64,000 nt of DNA from Hyphomicrobiales bacterium (GTDB lineage: Bacteria; Pseudomonadota; Alphaproteobacteria; Rhizobiales; NORP267). Under the pieces are notes generated by a model. That model did no database searches and was not told the origin of the DNA. It saw nothing but the letters and a program-made list of their open reading frames with translations. Of this stretch, positions 39,995 through 48,587 are shown in pieces. Each line of letters starts with the position of its first letter. The stretch's first letter is position 1. The position numbers and the translations under genes are program-made. The stretch covers positions 42,439 through 106,438 of the forward strand of contig JAJFGZ010000005.1 of assembly GCA_021775855.1 (NCBI GenBank), read 5' to 3'.

Positions 39995-41425
39995 GTGTCT
40001 GATCTGATGCATCTCGATGCGGTTGCTCTTGCCGGAAAGGTGAAATCCGGCGAGGTGAGCCCTGTCGAGGTTGTTGAGGCCGCGATCGCGCGCATCGAGT
40101 TGCTCGACCCGGTTCTCAATGCAGTCTGCACACCGGCATTCGAGCAGGCTCGTGAGGCTGCCCGCCAATTGGAAGATCGTCTGGGGAATGGCGAAGATGT
40201 CGGGCCGCTTGCAGGCGTCCCCGTCGGCGTCAAGGACGTTATCCAGACCAAGGGAATCCGTACCACCTTCGCATCCCCACTATTCAGGGATTTTATCCCG
40301 GCGCAGGAATCGATTTCCGTCGACCGCCTGAAACAGGCTGGCGCGATCATCATCGGCAAAACCAACACACCGGAATTTGCAGCCGGCGCCAGTACTTACA
40401 ACGAATTATTCGGCGCGACCCGCAATCCGTGGGATATCTCCCGCTCTCCCGGCGGGTCGACGGGCGGCGGCGCGTCGGCACTGGCCGCCGGGATGATCGG
40501 ACTTGGCATCGGTACCGATCTTGGCGGCAGCCTGCGGGTACCGGCCGCCTTTTGCGGTGTCGTCGGGATCCGGCCAACGCCGGGGCGCATACCGGCAATG
40601 CCGGTGCCGGTCTTTGACGACCGGTGGCAGGTAACCGGACCGATGGGGCGGACCGCAAGGGACGTCGCGACGGCGCTCGACGCCATGTCGGGCCTCAGCC
40701 ACGATTGCCCGGTCAGCGTGCCGAGCGAACCGGTTATGCCGGCGTTCGAGCGGTTTGAGGTGAAGGGGCGGAAATTTGCCTATTGCCCGGACGTCGCAAA
40801 AATTGGCGTCGAGCCGGAAATTACCGAAATTTGCAAAAAGGCTGCTCTGGCGCTTGAGCACGAAGGCGCGATCATCGAAGAGGTTGATTTCGACCTCTCG
40901 GCGGGGCGCGAGGCGTTCCTCGTATTGCGTGGCCGCTGGATGCTGGCGCAGCGCTACGACCATCTGGATGATCTCAGCGTATTTGGCGAGAATGTCGCCA
41001 ACAATATCCGGCTGGGGTTTGACTATGACCTGCGTGATCTGGCAGGCGCGGATCGGGTCAGGAACGATCTACTCGAAAAAATGCACACATTGTTCAATTC
41101 CTACGACGCGCTGTTGACGCCGACCGTGCCGGTTGAACCGATCCCCCACGATCAGAATTATCCGACCCAGATTGCCGGCCAACCGATGGCAACATATATC
41201 GACTGGATCGCGCCAACTTTCCTGTTCTCGATGCTTGGCGTCCCTGCGGCGAGCGTGCCGAGCGGGTTGACCGGCCACGGCCTGCCGGTCGGATTGCAGA
41301 TCATCGGGCGCCGGTTCGAGGAGGCGACCGTGCTTGGTATCGCCAACGCCGTGCAAATGGCCAACCCCATCGGCGCCCCCCGGATTGAAGCCGCCGTCGA
41401 GGCCGGCGTAACCCGGGATTCTTAG
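39995..41425 (+). CDS. Amidase-signature family amidohydrolase
   Basis: This 476-residue amidase-signature enzyme has the complete Ser-cisSer-Lys triad: Lys80 in VGVKDV, Ser155 in PGGSTGGGAS and Ser179 in DLGGSLR. The start is GTG 39995 with AGAGGGTGG about 9 bases upstream. The family hydrolyses linear amides. Ureidomalonase of the oxidative pyrimidine pathway is, as I recall, a member. Immediately downstream (54 bases) is a malonyl-CoA synthetase, so an amidase producing malonate is a natural fit. Indoleacetamide hydrolase and other amidases share these motifs, so the substrate remains inferred. Confidence 0.9.
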   Translation: MSDLMHLDAVALAGKVKSGEVSPVEVVEAAIARIELLDPVLNAVCTPAFEQAREAARQLEDRLGNGEDVGPLAGVPVGVKDVIQTKGIRTTFASPLFRDFIPAQESISVDRLKQAGAIIIGKTNTPEFAAGASTYNELFGATRNPWDISRSPGGSTGGGASALAAGMIGLGIGTDLGGSLRVPAAFCGVVGIRPTPGRIPAMPVPVFDDRWQVTGPMGRTARDVATALDAMSGLSHDCPVSVPSEPVMPAFERFEVKGRKFAYCPDVAKIGVEPEITEICKKAALALEHEGAIIEEVDFDLSAGREAFLVLRGRWMLAQRYDHLDDLSVFGENVANNIRLGFDYDLRDLAGADRVRNDLLEKMHTLFNSYDALLTPTVPVEPIPHDQNYPTQIAGQPMATYIDWIAPTFLFSMLGVPAASVPSGLTGHGLPVGLQIIGRRFEEATVLGIANAVQMANPIGAPRIEAAVEAGVTRDS

Positions 41426-41479
41426 ACCGAAAGACAAAACACTGCTCCATGCGCACCGGAAAAATGGAAAACTGAACGA

Positions 41480-43021
41480 ATGTCCGACAATCTCTATCTG
41501 CTGTTTCGAGACCGGTTTCCGGAAGATGCGAATGCGGTCTTTCTTGAACACGATCGCCGGACCCTCCTGTTCGCCGAACTTGACGAATTGTCGGCAAAAT
41601 ACGCGGCCGTATTGAAGCAACGTGGCGTCTTGCCGGGCGACCGGGTTCTAGTCCAATCCGATAAATCGCCGGAATTTGTCGTCCTGTACCTGGCCTGCCT
41701 GCGGGTGGGTGCGGTTTTCCTGCCAATCAACATCGGCTACACGGCATCAGAGATCGATTTTCTGGTTGGCGATTCCAAACCGACCCTCGTTGTGTGCCGG
41801 CCAAAGTCGCTTGATGAGCTGGCCCCGGTTACCCGCAAGCATGAAGTTGGCGGCCTGCTGACACTTGGCGGCGACGGCACGGGGACCCTCATCGAACAGG
41901 TGGCGGGTATCGTGCCGGACAGTAACATCGTCGTGCGGACCGACGATGATATCGCGGCGATATTGTACACATCCGGCACTACGGGAAAGCCCAAGGGAGC
42001 CATGATCAGCCACGGCAACCTAGCCTCCAACGCGATTACGATTCACAAATACTGGGGCTGGGTACCGCGCGATGTGTTGCTCCACGCGCTGCCGATTTTT
42101 CATGTCCATGGGCTGTTTGTGGCGCTCCATTGCGCGCTCCTCAATGGCTCGAAAACTGTCTTTCTCGACAGGTTCGAGATCGAGCGGGTGCTCAGCGAGT
42201 TGCCGGAATGCACGGTCATGATGGGGGTCCCGACATTCTACACGCGGCTCCTGGAAGAGCCCGGGTTCGGGCGCGACTGTTGCGCCAATATGCGGCTGTT
42301 TCTGGCAGGCTCCGCGCCCCTCCTCTCCGAGACGTTCGACGCGTTCGAGCGACGCACCGGCCACACCATCCTCGAGCGCTACGGCATGACAGAAGCCGGC
42401 ATGATCACATCAAACCCGTATGACGGCGAACGCCTGGCGGGAACCGTTGGCTACCCGCTCCCGGGAGTCGAGGCCCGTATCGCCGACACCGAGGGAAATC
42501 CCGTGCCGGCAAGCGAACCAGGGGTGCTCGAAATACGCGGGCCCAACCTGTTCAAGGGGTATTGGGGTCTGCCGGAGAAAACCGCCGAAGAATTCCGCGA
42601 TGATGGATTTTTCATTACCGGCGATGTGGCGACCATGGCCGGCGATGGCCGGATCGCGATCGTTGGACGCGCCAAGGACCTGGTGATTACCGGCGGCTAC
42701 AATGTTTATCCGAAAGAGATCGAGGGCGAGATTGACGCGCTTCCGGGCGTAAAGGAATCCGCCGTGATCGGGGTCCCGCACCCGGATTTTGGCGAAGGCG
42801 TCACCGCGATTGTCGTGCTCGACGAAACCAGAACCATGACAGCCGCCGAGATCATGGACTTTCTCAACGCCAAGGTCGCCAAATTCAAGCAGCCAAAATC
42901 TGTGATTTTCGCTGCCGAATTGCCGCGCAACACGATGGGCAAGGTTCAAAAGCAGATCCTGAGGTCCGATTATGCGGATCTCTATACCAACCCGAAGATT
43001 GATAAATCCGGGTCCGGCTAG
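41480..43021 (+). CDS. matB: Malonyl-CoA synthetase (MatB-type)
   Basis: This 513-residue adenylate-forming ligase closely follows the MatB pattern along its length: ILYTSGTTGKPKGAMISHGNL, HALPIFHVHGLFVA, MMGVPTFYTRLL, LERYGMTEAGMITSNPYDGERLAGTVG, GGYNVYPKEIE and the catalytic Lys in PRNTMGKVQK. The RYGMTEAGMxTSNPYxGERxAGTVG stretch is typical of malonyl-CoA synthetases. It makes malonyl-CoA from malonate, CoA and ATP. Malonyl-CoA decarboxylase at 28405 would complete conversion to acetyl-CoA. It lies directly between an amidase and the Mo-hydroxylase genes, which is the key context for the malonate hypothesis. Methylmalonate is a possible alternative substrate. Confidence 0.92.
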   Translation: MSDNLYLLFRDRFPEDANAVFLEHDRRTLLFAELDELSAKYAAVLKQRGVLPGDRVLVQSDKSPEFVVLYLACLRVGAVFLPINIGYTASEIDFLVGDSKPTLVVCRPKSLDELAPVTRKHEVGGLLTLGGDGTGTLIEQVAGIVPDSNIVVRTDDDIAAILYTSGTTGKPKGAMISHGNLASNAITIHKYWGWVPRDVLLHALPIFHVHGLFVALHCALLNGSKTVFLDRFEIERVLSELPECTVMMGVPTFYTRLLEEPGFGRDCCANMRLFLAGSAPLLSETFDAFERRTGHTILERYGMTEAGMITSNPYDGERLAGTVGYPLPGVEARIADTEGNPVPASEPGVLEIRGPNLFKGYWGLPEKTAEEFRDDGFFITGDVATMAGDGRIAIVGRAKDLVITGGYNVYPKEIEGEIDALPGVKESAVIGVPHPDFGEGVTAIVVLDETRTMTAAEIMDFLNAKVAKFKQPKSVIFAAELPRNTMGKVQKQILRSDYADLYTNPKIDKSGSG

Positions 43022-43079
43022 GACAGCGAATGAGGGCAGGTATCAGGCCGATTGGTCAGGTTCGACGGAGGCACATGAG

Positions 43080-43970
43080 ATGAAACCGGCACGATTCAAG
43101 TACGCCAATCCAAAAACCCTGAATGACGCGCTGTCGCTTCGAGCTGAATACGAAGACGAATCGCGTTTTCTTGCCGGCGGGCAAAGTCTCCTGCCGACCA
43201 TGGCCTTCCGGCTGGCCCAACCCGAAATTCTGATCGACCTGAACTGGCTGCACGAACTCAATTATGTGCGCCTGGAGACAAGCGGCGCGATCCGTGTCGG
43301 GGCGACTGTCCGTCACCGGGAAATGCAGGTCAACAGACTGATCATCGACCACCAGCCGCTGGTCAACGAGGCTGTATTCCAGGTAGCTCATCAGCAAATC
43401 CGCAACCGCGGTACGCTGTGCGGCAATCTCGCCCACGCCGACCCGTCTTCCGAGATGCCCGCGGTCATGCTGGCATTGGAAGCCCGCTTTCACGCAAAAT
43501 CCATAGATACAGACCGATGGATCGAGGCCGTAGACTTCTTCCTTGGTGTGTTCGAAACCGCGCTTGAGGGGCCCGAAATGCTCATCGAAATAGAGCTGCC
43601 ATCCATGCCGGAGCGGATCGGTACGTCGTTTATGGAACTGTCGCGGCGGCCCGGGGATTACGCCATGATGGGGGTGGCGGTGGTTCTGACGCTCAACAAG
43701 GATGGCACTTGCGCCAATTGCCGGCTGGCTTTCTGCAACGCATCGGATACCGCCGTGTTGGCCCCCAAAGCCATGGCGTCACTCGTCGGTAAACCCGTCA
43801 ACGAGGAGACCGTGCGGGCGGTCGCCAACATCGTCCAGACCGAACTCGATCCCCCCGACAATATCAACGCGTCGAGCGCCTACAAGACACATCTGGCCGG
43901 GGTGTTGACCAGGCGCGCGTTGCTCAAAGCGGTGGAGCGGGCATCCGGCGGCGCCAGGGCAGCCGCCTGA
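43080..43970 (+). CDS. Second molybdenum hydroxylase, FAD-binding subunit (CoxM-like)
   Basis: This 296-residue FAD subunit begins at ATG 43080 with GGAGG 9 bases upstream; the longer frame overlaps matB and was rejected. Flavin motifs are FLAGGQSLLPTMA (about 30-42) and GTLCGNLAHADPSSEMPA (about 114-131). It differs from the copy at 980-1870, using the AGGQSLLP form found in CO-dehydrogenase-type and nicotine/xanthine-type enzymes. It is followed by the 2Fe-2S and Mo subunits in M-S-L order. The flavin passes substrate electrons to an external acceptor. Confidence 0.93.
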   Translation: MKPARFKYANPKTLNDALSLRAEYEDESRFLAGGQSLLPTMAFRLAQPEILIDLNWLHELNYVRLETSGAIRVGATVRHREMQVNRLIIDHQPLVNEAVFQVAHQQIRNRGTLCGNLAHADPSSEMPAVMLALEARFHAKSIDTDRWIEAVDFFLGVFETALEGPEMLIEIELPSMPERIGTSFMELSRRPGDYAMMGVAVVLTLNKDGTCANCRLAFCNASDTAVLAPKAMASLVGKPVNEETVRAVANIVQTELDPPDNINASSAYKTHLAGVLTRRALLKAVERASGGARAAA

Positions 43971-44012
43971 TTTGAGGGACTATATCGACCATTTCGCAGG
44001 GAGAGGAAATCA

Positions 44013-44501
44013 ATGCTGAAGGAGTTCTACACGGTCACCACTGTAGTCAACGGGCAATCCTACAAACGGGTGATTGAGCCGAGGATGTCACTCTGCGATT
44101 TCCTGCGCGACGAACTGGACCTGACCGGCACCCATGTGGGGTGCGAGCACGGCGTCTGCGGGGCGTGCACGATTTTGGTCGATGGGCTACCGGTCCGGTC
44201 GTGCCTGATGCTGGCGCCGCACGCTGACGGGGCGGACATCCAGACGATCGAGGGCCTTGCGAATGAGGACGGAGAACTGAACGTTCTGCAATGGGCGTTT
44301 AGGGAAAAGCACGCGCTGCAATGCGGGTTCTGCACACCCGGGTTTCTGACAACGATCACGGCCTTCCTAGCCGAAAATCCGAACCCCGACCGGGAAGAGG
44401 TGCGCGAAGCGCTTTCGGGCAATACCTGCCGGTGCACCGGCTACCAGCACATTATCGATGCCGTGTTGCTCGCCGCTGAAACAATGCGGGCGGACAAATA
44501 A
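44013..44501 (+). CDS. Second molybdenum hydroxylase, [2Fe-2S] subunit (CoxS-like)
   Basis: This 162-residue protein has both cluster motifs: the ferredoxin-like CEHGVCGAC with the fourth Cys in VRSC, and the C-terminal CGFCTPGF and CRCTGY. It begins after a GGGAGAGG site, 42 bases from the FAD gene, and ends 28 bases before the GTG start of the Mo subunit. Role: electron transfer between the Mo and FAD subunits. Confidence 0.95.
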   Translation: MLKEFYTVTTVVNGQSYKRVIEPRMSLCDFLRDELDLTGTHVGCEHGVCGACTILVDGLPVRSCLMLAPHADGADIQTIEGLANEDGELNVLQWAFREKHALQCGFCTPGFLTTITAFLAENPNPDREEVREALSGNTCRCTGYQHIIDAVLLAAETMRADK

Positions 44502-44529
44502 CGCGGGTCGCGTTGAAAGGAGAAATTTC

Positions 44530-46875
44530 GTGGGGAAAAAGACCAATCGCTATTTTGGTACCCGGCAAAGGCGCAACGAGGATCCCGCATTGCTGACCGG
44601 CCGCGGTCTGTTTGTGGCCGACGTGCACTTGTCAAACATGCGCCACGCTGCGTTTGTGCGCAGCCCGTTCGCGAGCGCCAAAATCAATGGTATCGACACA
44701 TCAGCTGCCAAAAAACTCCCTGGCATTGTAGCGATCATCACTGCGGAGGATCTCGGCGAATTGGGCCGCCCAACCCCGCTCGTTGTTCCCCCACCCCCCA
44801 TCGAAGGGCTGGAGTTTAACCAGCAGACCCAGGTACCGCTGGCGAGCAAAAGGGTCCGTTATGTGGGCGAACCGGTTGCCATGGTGATCGCCGAGACCCG
44901 CTACCTCGCCGAAGACGCGACCGACGTGATCGAGGTTGATTTTGAGGAGTTACCGACCGCGATCGATCTGGAAAAATCCCTCCATGACGATGCCTTCATC
45001 GTCCACGAAGACATGTCCAGCAACGTCGCAGCCAGGGCGCGGCAATTCAAAGGTGATTACGCCAAGGCGGCAAAAGCCGCGCACACGGTCATCAAGCGCC
45101 GCTTCACCTACGAACACGGCATGGCGCATCCGATGGAAACCCGGGGCATCGTGGCGCAATGGGACGACCGGGTGAACCGGCTGTTTGTGTGGGCCGCGAC
45201 CCAGGGGCCTTCATTGTTGCGCGGTGCACTTGCTGGCATGATGGGCATGAACGAAGGCGATATCCGTGTGATCGCGCCGTTTGTCGGTGGCGGTTTCGGG
45301 GTCAAGGTGCTTTATTATTACCCGGAAGAAATGCTGATCCCGTGGGTCGCCAAACGGCTCGGGTGCGCCGTCAAGTGGATCGAGGACCGCGGCGAACATT
45401 TCGTCGCGACCGTGCAGGAGCGCGGCCAGATCCACGACGCCGAAATTGCCCTCGACAAAAACGGCATGATTCTTGGGGTCAAGGATACGTTTCTCCACGA
45501 CAACGGCGCCTACAATCCGTACGGCCTGACGGTCCCCTTAAACAGCCAATGCTCGGTGCTCGGGAACTACGTTATCCCGAACTACGACAGTACAATGACG
45601 TGCGTTTATACCAACAAACCGATCGTCGGGCCGTTCCGCGGCGCGGGCCGCCAGCACGGCATCTTTGTCATCGAACGGTTGATGGATATCGCGGCGCGCG
45701 AGCTTGGCCTCGACCGGAACGAAATCCGGCGGCGCAATTATATTCCCCACGACGCCTTTCCGTTCAATAACGAGCTGATATTCCAGGATTTCACGGTCCT
45801 CACATACGATACCGGCAATTACGAACCGGCGCTTGATCGGATGCTGGAGGTGATCGACTATAAAAAATTCATCGAGGACGAACAGCCGAACCTGAAAGCT
45901 GAAGGCCGCCATGTCGGGATCGGGATTGTCAGCTACATGGAAGGCACCGGGATCGGACCCTATGAGGGCGCCAAGATCCAGGTGCAATCGACCGGCCGGG
46001 TCCGGGTTGTGACCGGGATCGGGACCCAGGGCCAAAGCCATTTCACGAGCTTCGCCCAGATCGTCGCCGATCATATGGGGGTGACGCCCGAAGAGGTCGA
46101 TATCATTACCGGCGATACCGACCAATTCTATTGGGGAGCGGGCACGTTTGCCAGCCGGGGGGCCGTGGTCGCCGGGAACGCCATCAACGAAGCGGCCGAA
46201 GCGGTCGCCAAGATCGCCCTGGAGAAAGGCGCCGAACATCTCGGCTGCGCCATCAATGACGTCGCGCTCGAAGACGGCCACGTGGTCACGATCAAGGACA
46301 CGACCAAGCGGGTCCCGCTTGGAGAACTGGCGCTGCTCGCTAATCCGATGCGCGGCGCGGTGAAGCCGGGGACCGAACCGGGGCTGGAAGCAACCCGGTT
46401 TTTTGGACCCGAACGCGGTACAACCGCGAACGGCGTCCACGGCGTCATCGTCGAAGTTGATCCCGAGACAATGTTCGTCAACATCCTCAAATATTTCATC
46501 GTCCATGATTGCGGCGTGATCATCAACCCGATGGTTGTCGACGGACAAATTCATGGCGGCGTGGCGCAGGGGATCGGCAACGCGTTTTATGAAAAAATCG
46601 AGTTCAGCGAGAGCGGACAGATTCAGAATGCGACCTTGGCGGACTATTTGCTGCCGACGTCGATGGAAGTGCCAGACATGGACGTGGAACATATCGAGAC
46701 GCCTTCGGCGACCAACCGGCTGGGTATCAAGGGGGTCGGCGAAGCTGGCGCCATTCCAGTCGCTGCGGCATTCGCACAAGCCGTTGAAGATGCTCTTGAT
46801 CTGCCGGCCAAAGGGATCGAATTGCTCGACATCCCATTGAGCCCCGATGCGTTGTGGATTCTGACGCAATCGTGA
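44530..46875 (+). CDS. Second molybdenum hydroxylase, molybdopterin subunit (CoxL-like, not CO-oxidising)
   Basis: This 781-residue protein starts at GTG 44530, with AAAGGAG 8 bases upstream. It has the family's IRVIAPFVGGGFGVK, KPIVGPFRGAGRQHG and the C-terminal GVGEAGAIPVAAAFAQA, which contains the catalytic Glu. The substrate loop is GPFRGAGR; true form I CO dehydrogenases have VAYRCSFR with a Cys bound to copper, so CO oxidation is unlikely. It hydroxylates a carbon next to nitrogen or another activated position. With MatB, hydrolases and nucleobase permeases around it, a uracil/thymine dehydrogenase role (uracil to barbiturate) or a purine/heterocycle hydroxylase role are the candidates. 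Confidence 0.94.
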   Translation: MGKKTNRYFGTRQRRNEDPALLTGRGLFVADVHLSNMRHAAFVRSPFASAKINGIDTSAAKKLPGIVAIITAEDLGELGRPTPLVVPPPPIEGLEFNQQTQVPLASKRVRYVGEPVAMVIAETRYLAEDATDVIEVDFEELPTAIDLEKSLHDDAFIVHEDMSSNVAARARQFKGDYAKAAKAAHTVIKRRFTYEHGMAHPMETRGIVAQWDDRVNRLFVWAATQGPSLLRGALAGMMGMNEGDIRVIAPFVGGGFGVKVLYYYPEEMLIPWVAKRLGCAVKWIEDRGEHFVATVQERGQIHDAEIALDKNGMILGVKDTFLHDNGAYNPYGLTVPLNSQCSVLGNYVIPNYDSTMTCVYTNKPIVGPFRGAGRQHGIFVIERLMDIAARELGLDRNEIRRRNYIPHDAFPFNNELIFQDFTVLTYDTGNYEPALDRMLEVIDYKKFIEDEQPNLKAEGRHVGIGIVSYMEGTGIGPYEGAKIQVQSTGRVRVVTGIGTQGQSHFTSFAQIVADHMGVTPEEVDIITGDTDQFYWGAGTFASRGAVVAGNAINEAAEAVAKIALEKGAEHLGCAINDVALEDGHVVTIKDTTKRVPLGELALLANPMRGAVKPGTEPGLEATRFFGPERGTTANGVHGVIVEVDPETMFVNILKYFIVHDCGVIINPMVVDGQIHGGVAQGIGNAFYEKIEFSESGQIQNATLADYLLPTSMEVPDMDVEHIETPSATNRLGIKGVGEAGAIPVAAAFAQAVEDALDLPAKGIELLDIPLSPDALWILTQS

Positions 46876-46908
46876 CTTTTTTTCGGACACCCAAAACAGG
46901 AGGTAAAC

Positions 46909-48393
46909 ATGGCTAGCACAGAGACCGCAGGTGGCGTCACGGACAACCGTCCAGAAAACGCCGATCCGCGATTGTGGAATCCGGATCTCGGGATCGTTCC
47001 TGACAATGAGCGAACGTGGAATTGGGTATCAATCGCCGCCCTTTGGGTGGGGATGGTGGTTTGTGTGCCGACCTATTTTCTGGCTGCAGGGCTTGTGGCT
47101 GAAGGCATGGCGTGGTGGCAGGCGGTCCTGACCGTTTTCCTGGGTAACGCTATCGTCCTGATCCCGATGGCGTTACTCGGACACGCGGGCACCAAACACG
47201 GCATTGCTTTTCCGGTTTTGCTGCGATCTTCGTTCGGGCCGATTGGTGCCCGGATCCCTGCGCTTGCCCGTGGACTGGTTGCGTGCGGCTGGTTCGGGAT
47301 CCAGACCTGGGTCGGCGGCTCCGCAATTTATGTTATTTTGAATACTCTGACCGGCAACGCTTTCCAGGGCGAAGCCATGGGCGTTCTTGGAATCGATTTT
47401 ACACAATTTCTTTGTTTTCTGGCTTTCTGGGCGATGCATTTATATTTCATCAAAAACGGTACGGAATCGATCAGGTGGCTCGAGATTTACGCGGCACCAT
47501 TTCTGCTGGCAATGGGTCTTGCGTTGTTGCTCTGGGCGTATGTCCAGGCGGGCGGATTTGGCACCATGCTGTCGACCCCAAGCGCTTTCGTTCCGGGCGG
47601 CGCCAGGGAGGGTCAGTTCTGGGCGGTGTTTATTCCCGGCCTGACCGCGATGGTCGGATTCTGGGCAACACTGGCGCTGAATATCCCTGACTTTACGCGC
47701 CACGCAAAATCACAGAAAGACCAGATCCTGGGACAGTTGATCGGCTTGCCGATCCCCATGGCCCTGTTTGCCTTCATCTCGATTGCCGTCACTTCGGCAA
47801 CAGTGGTGATCTACGGCGAGGCGATCTGGGATCCAATTGCCCTGGTTAGCAGGATGGGTGGGTTCGGCGTCATCATCGCCCTGTTCGCCCTTGTCATCGC
47901 GACCCTGACAACGAACATGGCGGCCAATGTCGTGGCGCCGTCCTATTCATTCGCGAACCTGTCGCCATCGAAAATCTCGCTCGTTCGGGGCGGCTATATA
48001 ACGGCTGGAATCGGGATCGCGATCATGCCCTGGAAGCTGCTGGAATCAGCTGGCGGGTTCCTGTTTGTATGGCTGGTCGGATATTCCGCGCTGCTCGGAC
48101 CGATCGCGGGTGTCATGCTGGCCGACTATTACCTGCTGCGCAAAACCGAATTGGATCACGACGATCTGTTCCGGGTTGGCGGTAAATACGGCAACGCCAA
48201 CGGGTGGAACCATGCGGGCATCATCGCCATGATTCTTGGTGCCCTGCCAAGCATGCCCGGCTTTTTCAGTGCCGCGGGTTTTGTTGAAAGCGTTCCTTCT
48301 GTTTTCGATACAATCTACAGTTTTGCCTGGTTTGTCGGGCTTTTCCTGGGCGGAGCCATCTACATGCTTCTATCCCGCAATGTGGAGAGATAA
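46909..48393 (+). CDS. NCS1-family nucleobase/hydantoin:cation symporter
   Basis: This 494-residue, roughly 12-helix transporter is of the NCS1 family. The N-terminal NPDLGIVPDNERTWNWVSIAALWVGM is typical. GWFGIQTWVGG (127-137) has the Trp128 and Gln132 pair that matches the Trp117/Gln121 substrate contacts of Mhp1 hydantoin permease. TTNMAANVVAPSYSFANL carries the family's Asn-rich helix 8/9 region. Members carry cytosine, uracil, allantoin, hydantoins or purines. It lies 33 bases after the Mo-hydroxylase subunit, so it is likely cotranscribed and imports the enzyme's substrate. The exact cargo cannot be read out. Confidence 0.93.
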   Translation: MASTETAGGVTDNRPENADPRLWNPDLGIVPDNERTWNWVSIAALWVGMVVCVPTYFLAAGLVAEGMAWWQAVLTVFLGNAIVLIPMALLGHAGTKHGIAFPVLLRSSFGPIGARIPALARGLVACGWFGIQTWVGGSAIYVILNTLTGNAFQGEAMGVLGIDFTQFLCFLAFWAMHLYFIKNGTESIRWLEIYAAPFLLAMGLALLLWAYVQAGGFGTMLSTPSAFVPGGAREGQFWAVFIPGLTAMVGFWATLALNIPDFTRHAKSQKDQILGQLIGLPIPMALFAFISIAVTSATVVIYGEAIWDPIALVSRMGGFGVIIALFALVIATLTTNMAANVVAPSYSFANLSPSKISLVRGGYITAGIGIAIMPWKLLESAGGFLFVWLVGYSALLGPIAGVMLADYYLLRKTELDHDDLFRVGGKYGNANGWNHAGIIAMILGALPSMPGFFSAAGFVESVPSVFDTIYSFAWFVGLFLGGAIYMLLSRNVER

Positions 48394-48398
48394 TATCT

Positions 48399-48447
48399 TT
48401 CCAGGGCGCATCGATTGCTTAGGTGTCGTGATGCCTGCGCCCTGGAA
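48399..48447. promoter_or_regulatory. Long perfect inverted repeat between the NCS1 and NCS2 genes
   Basis: TTCCAGGGCGCA (48399-48410) is exactly complementary to TGCGCCCTGGAA (48436-48447), separated by 25 bases, and begins 6 bases after the NCS1 stop. In RNA it would form a 12-bp stem with a large loop. No T-run follows. It may be a processing or 3'-end stabilising element, or part of a structured leader for the NCS2 gene. Confidence 0.55.
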
Positions 48448-48587
48448 CCCGCATTCTCAACCGTGCCCGGGTTCCCTCGCTTCGGCTCGGTACGCTAAAG
48501 CGGCGAACCGTTTAGATTGGGAATCGGCAGTTGGACCCGTCAGCGTAAAAGAAAAAAATTCCCGCCCTCGTGTAGTCAGGAACCGTC

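Noticed and set aside
43080..46875. Carbon monoxide dehydrogenase (CoxMSL) for aerobic CO oxidation
   Set aside because: The large subunit lacks the VAYRCSFR active-site loop of CO dehydrogenase and the neighbours are nucleobase-related.
45538..46890. Minus-strand open frame of 450 codons
   Set aside because: It is antisense to the Mo-hydroxylase large subunit and has no recognisable domain.
48399..48447. Terminal inverted repeats of a small mobile element
   Set aside because: Only 25 bases separate the arms and no target duplication or transposase is present.
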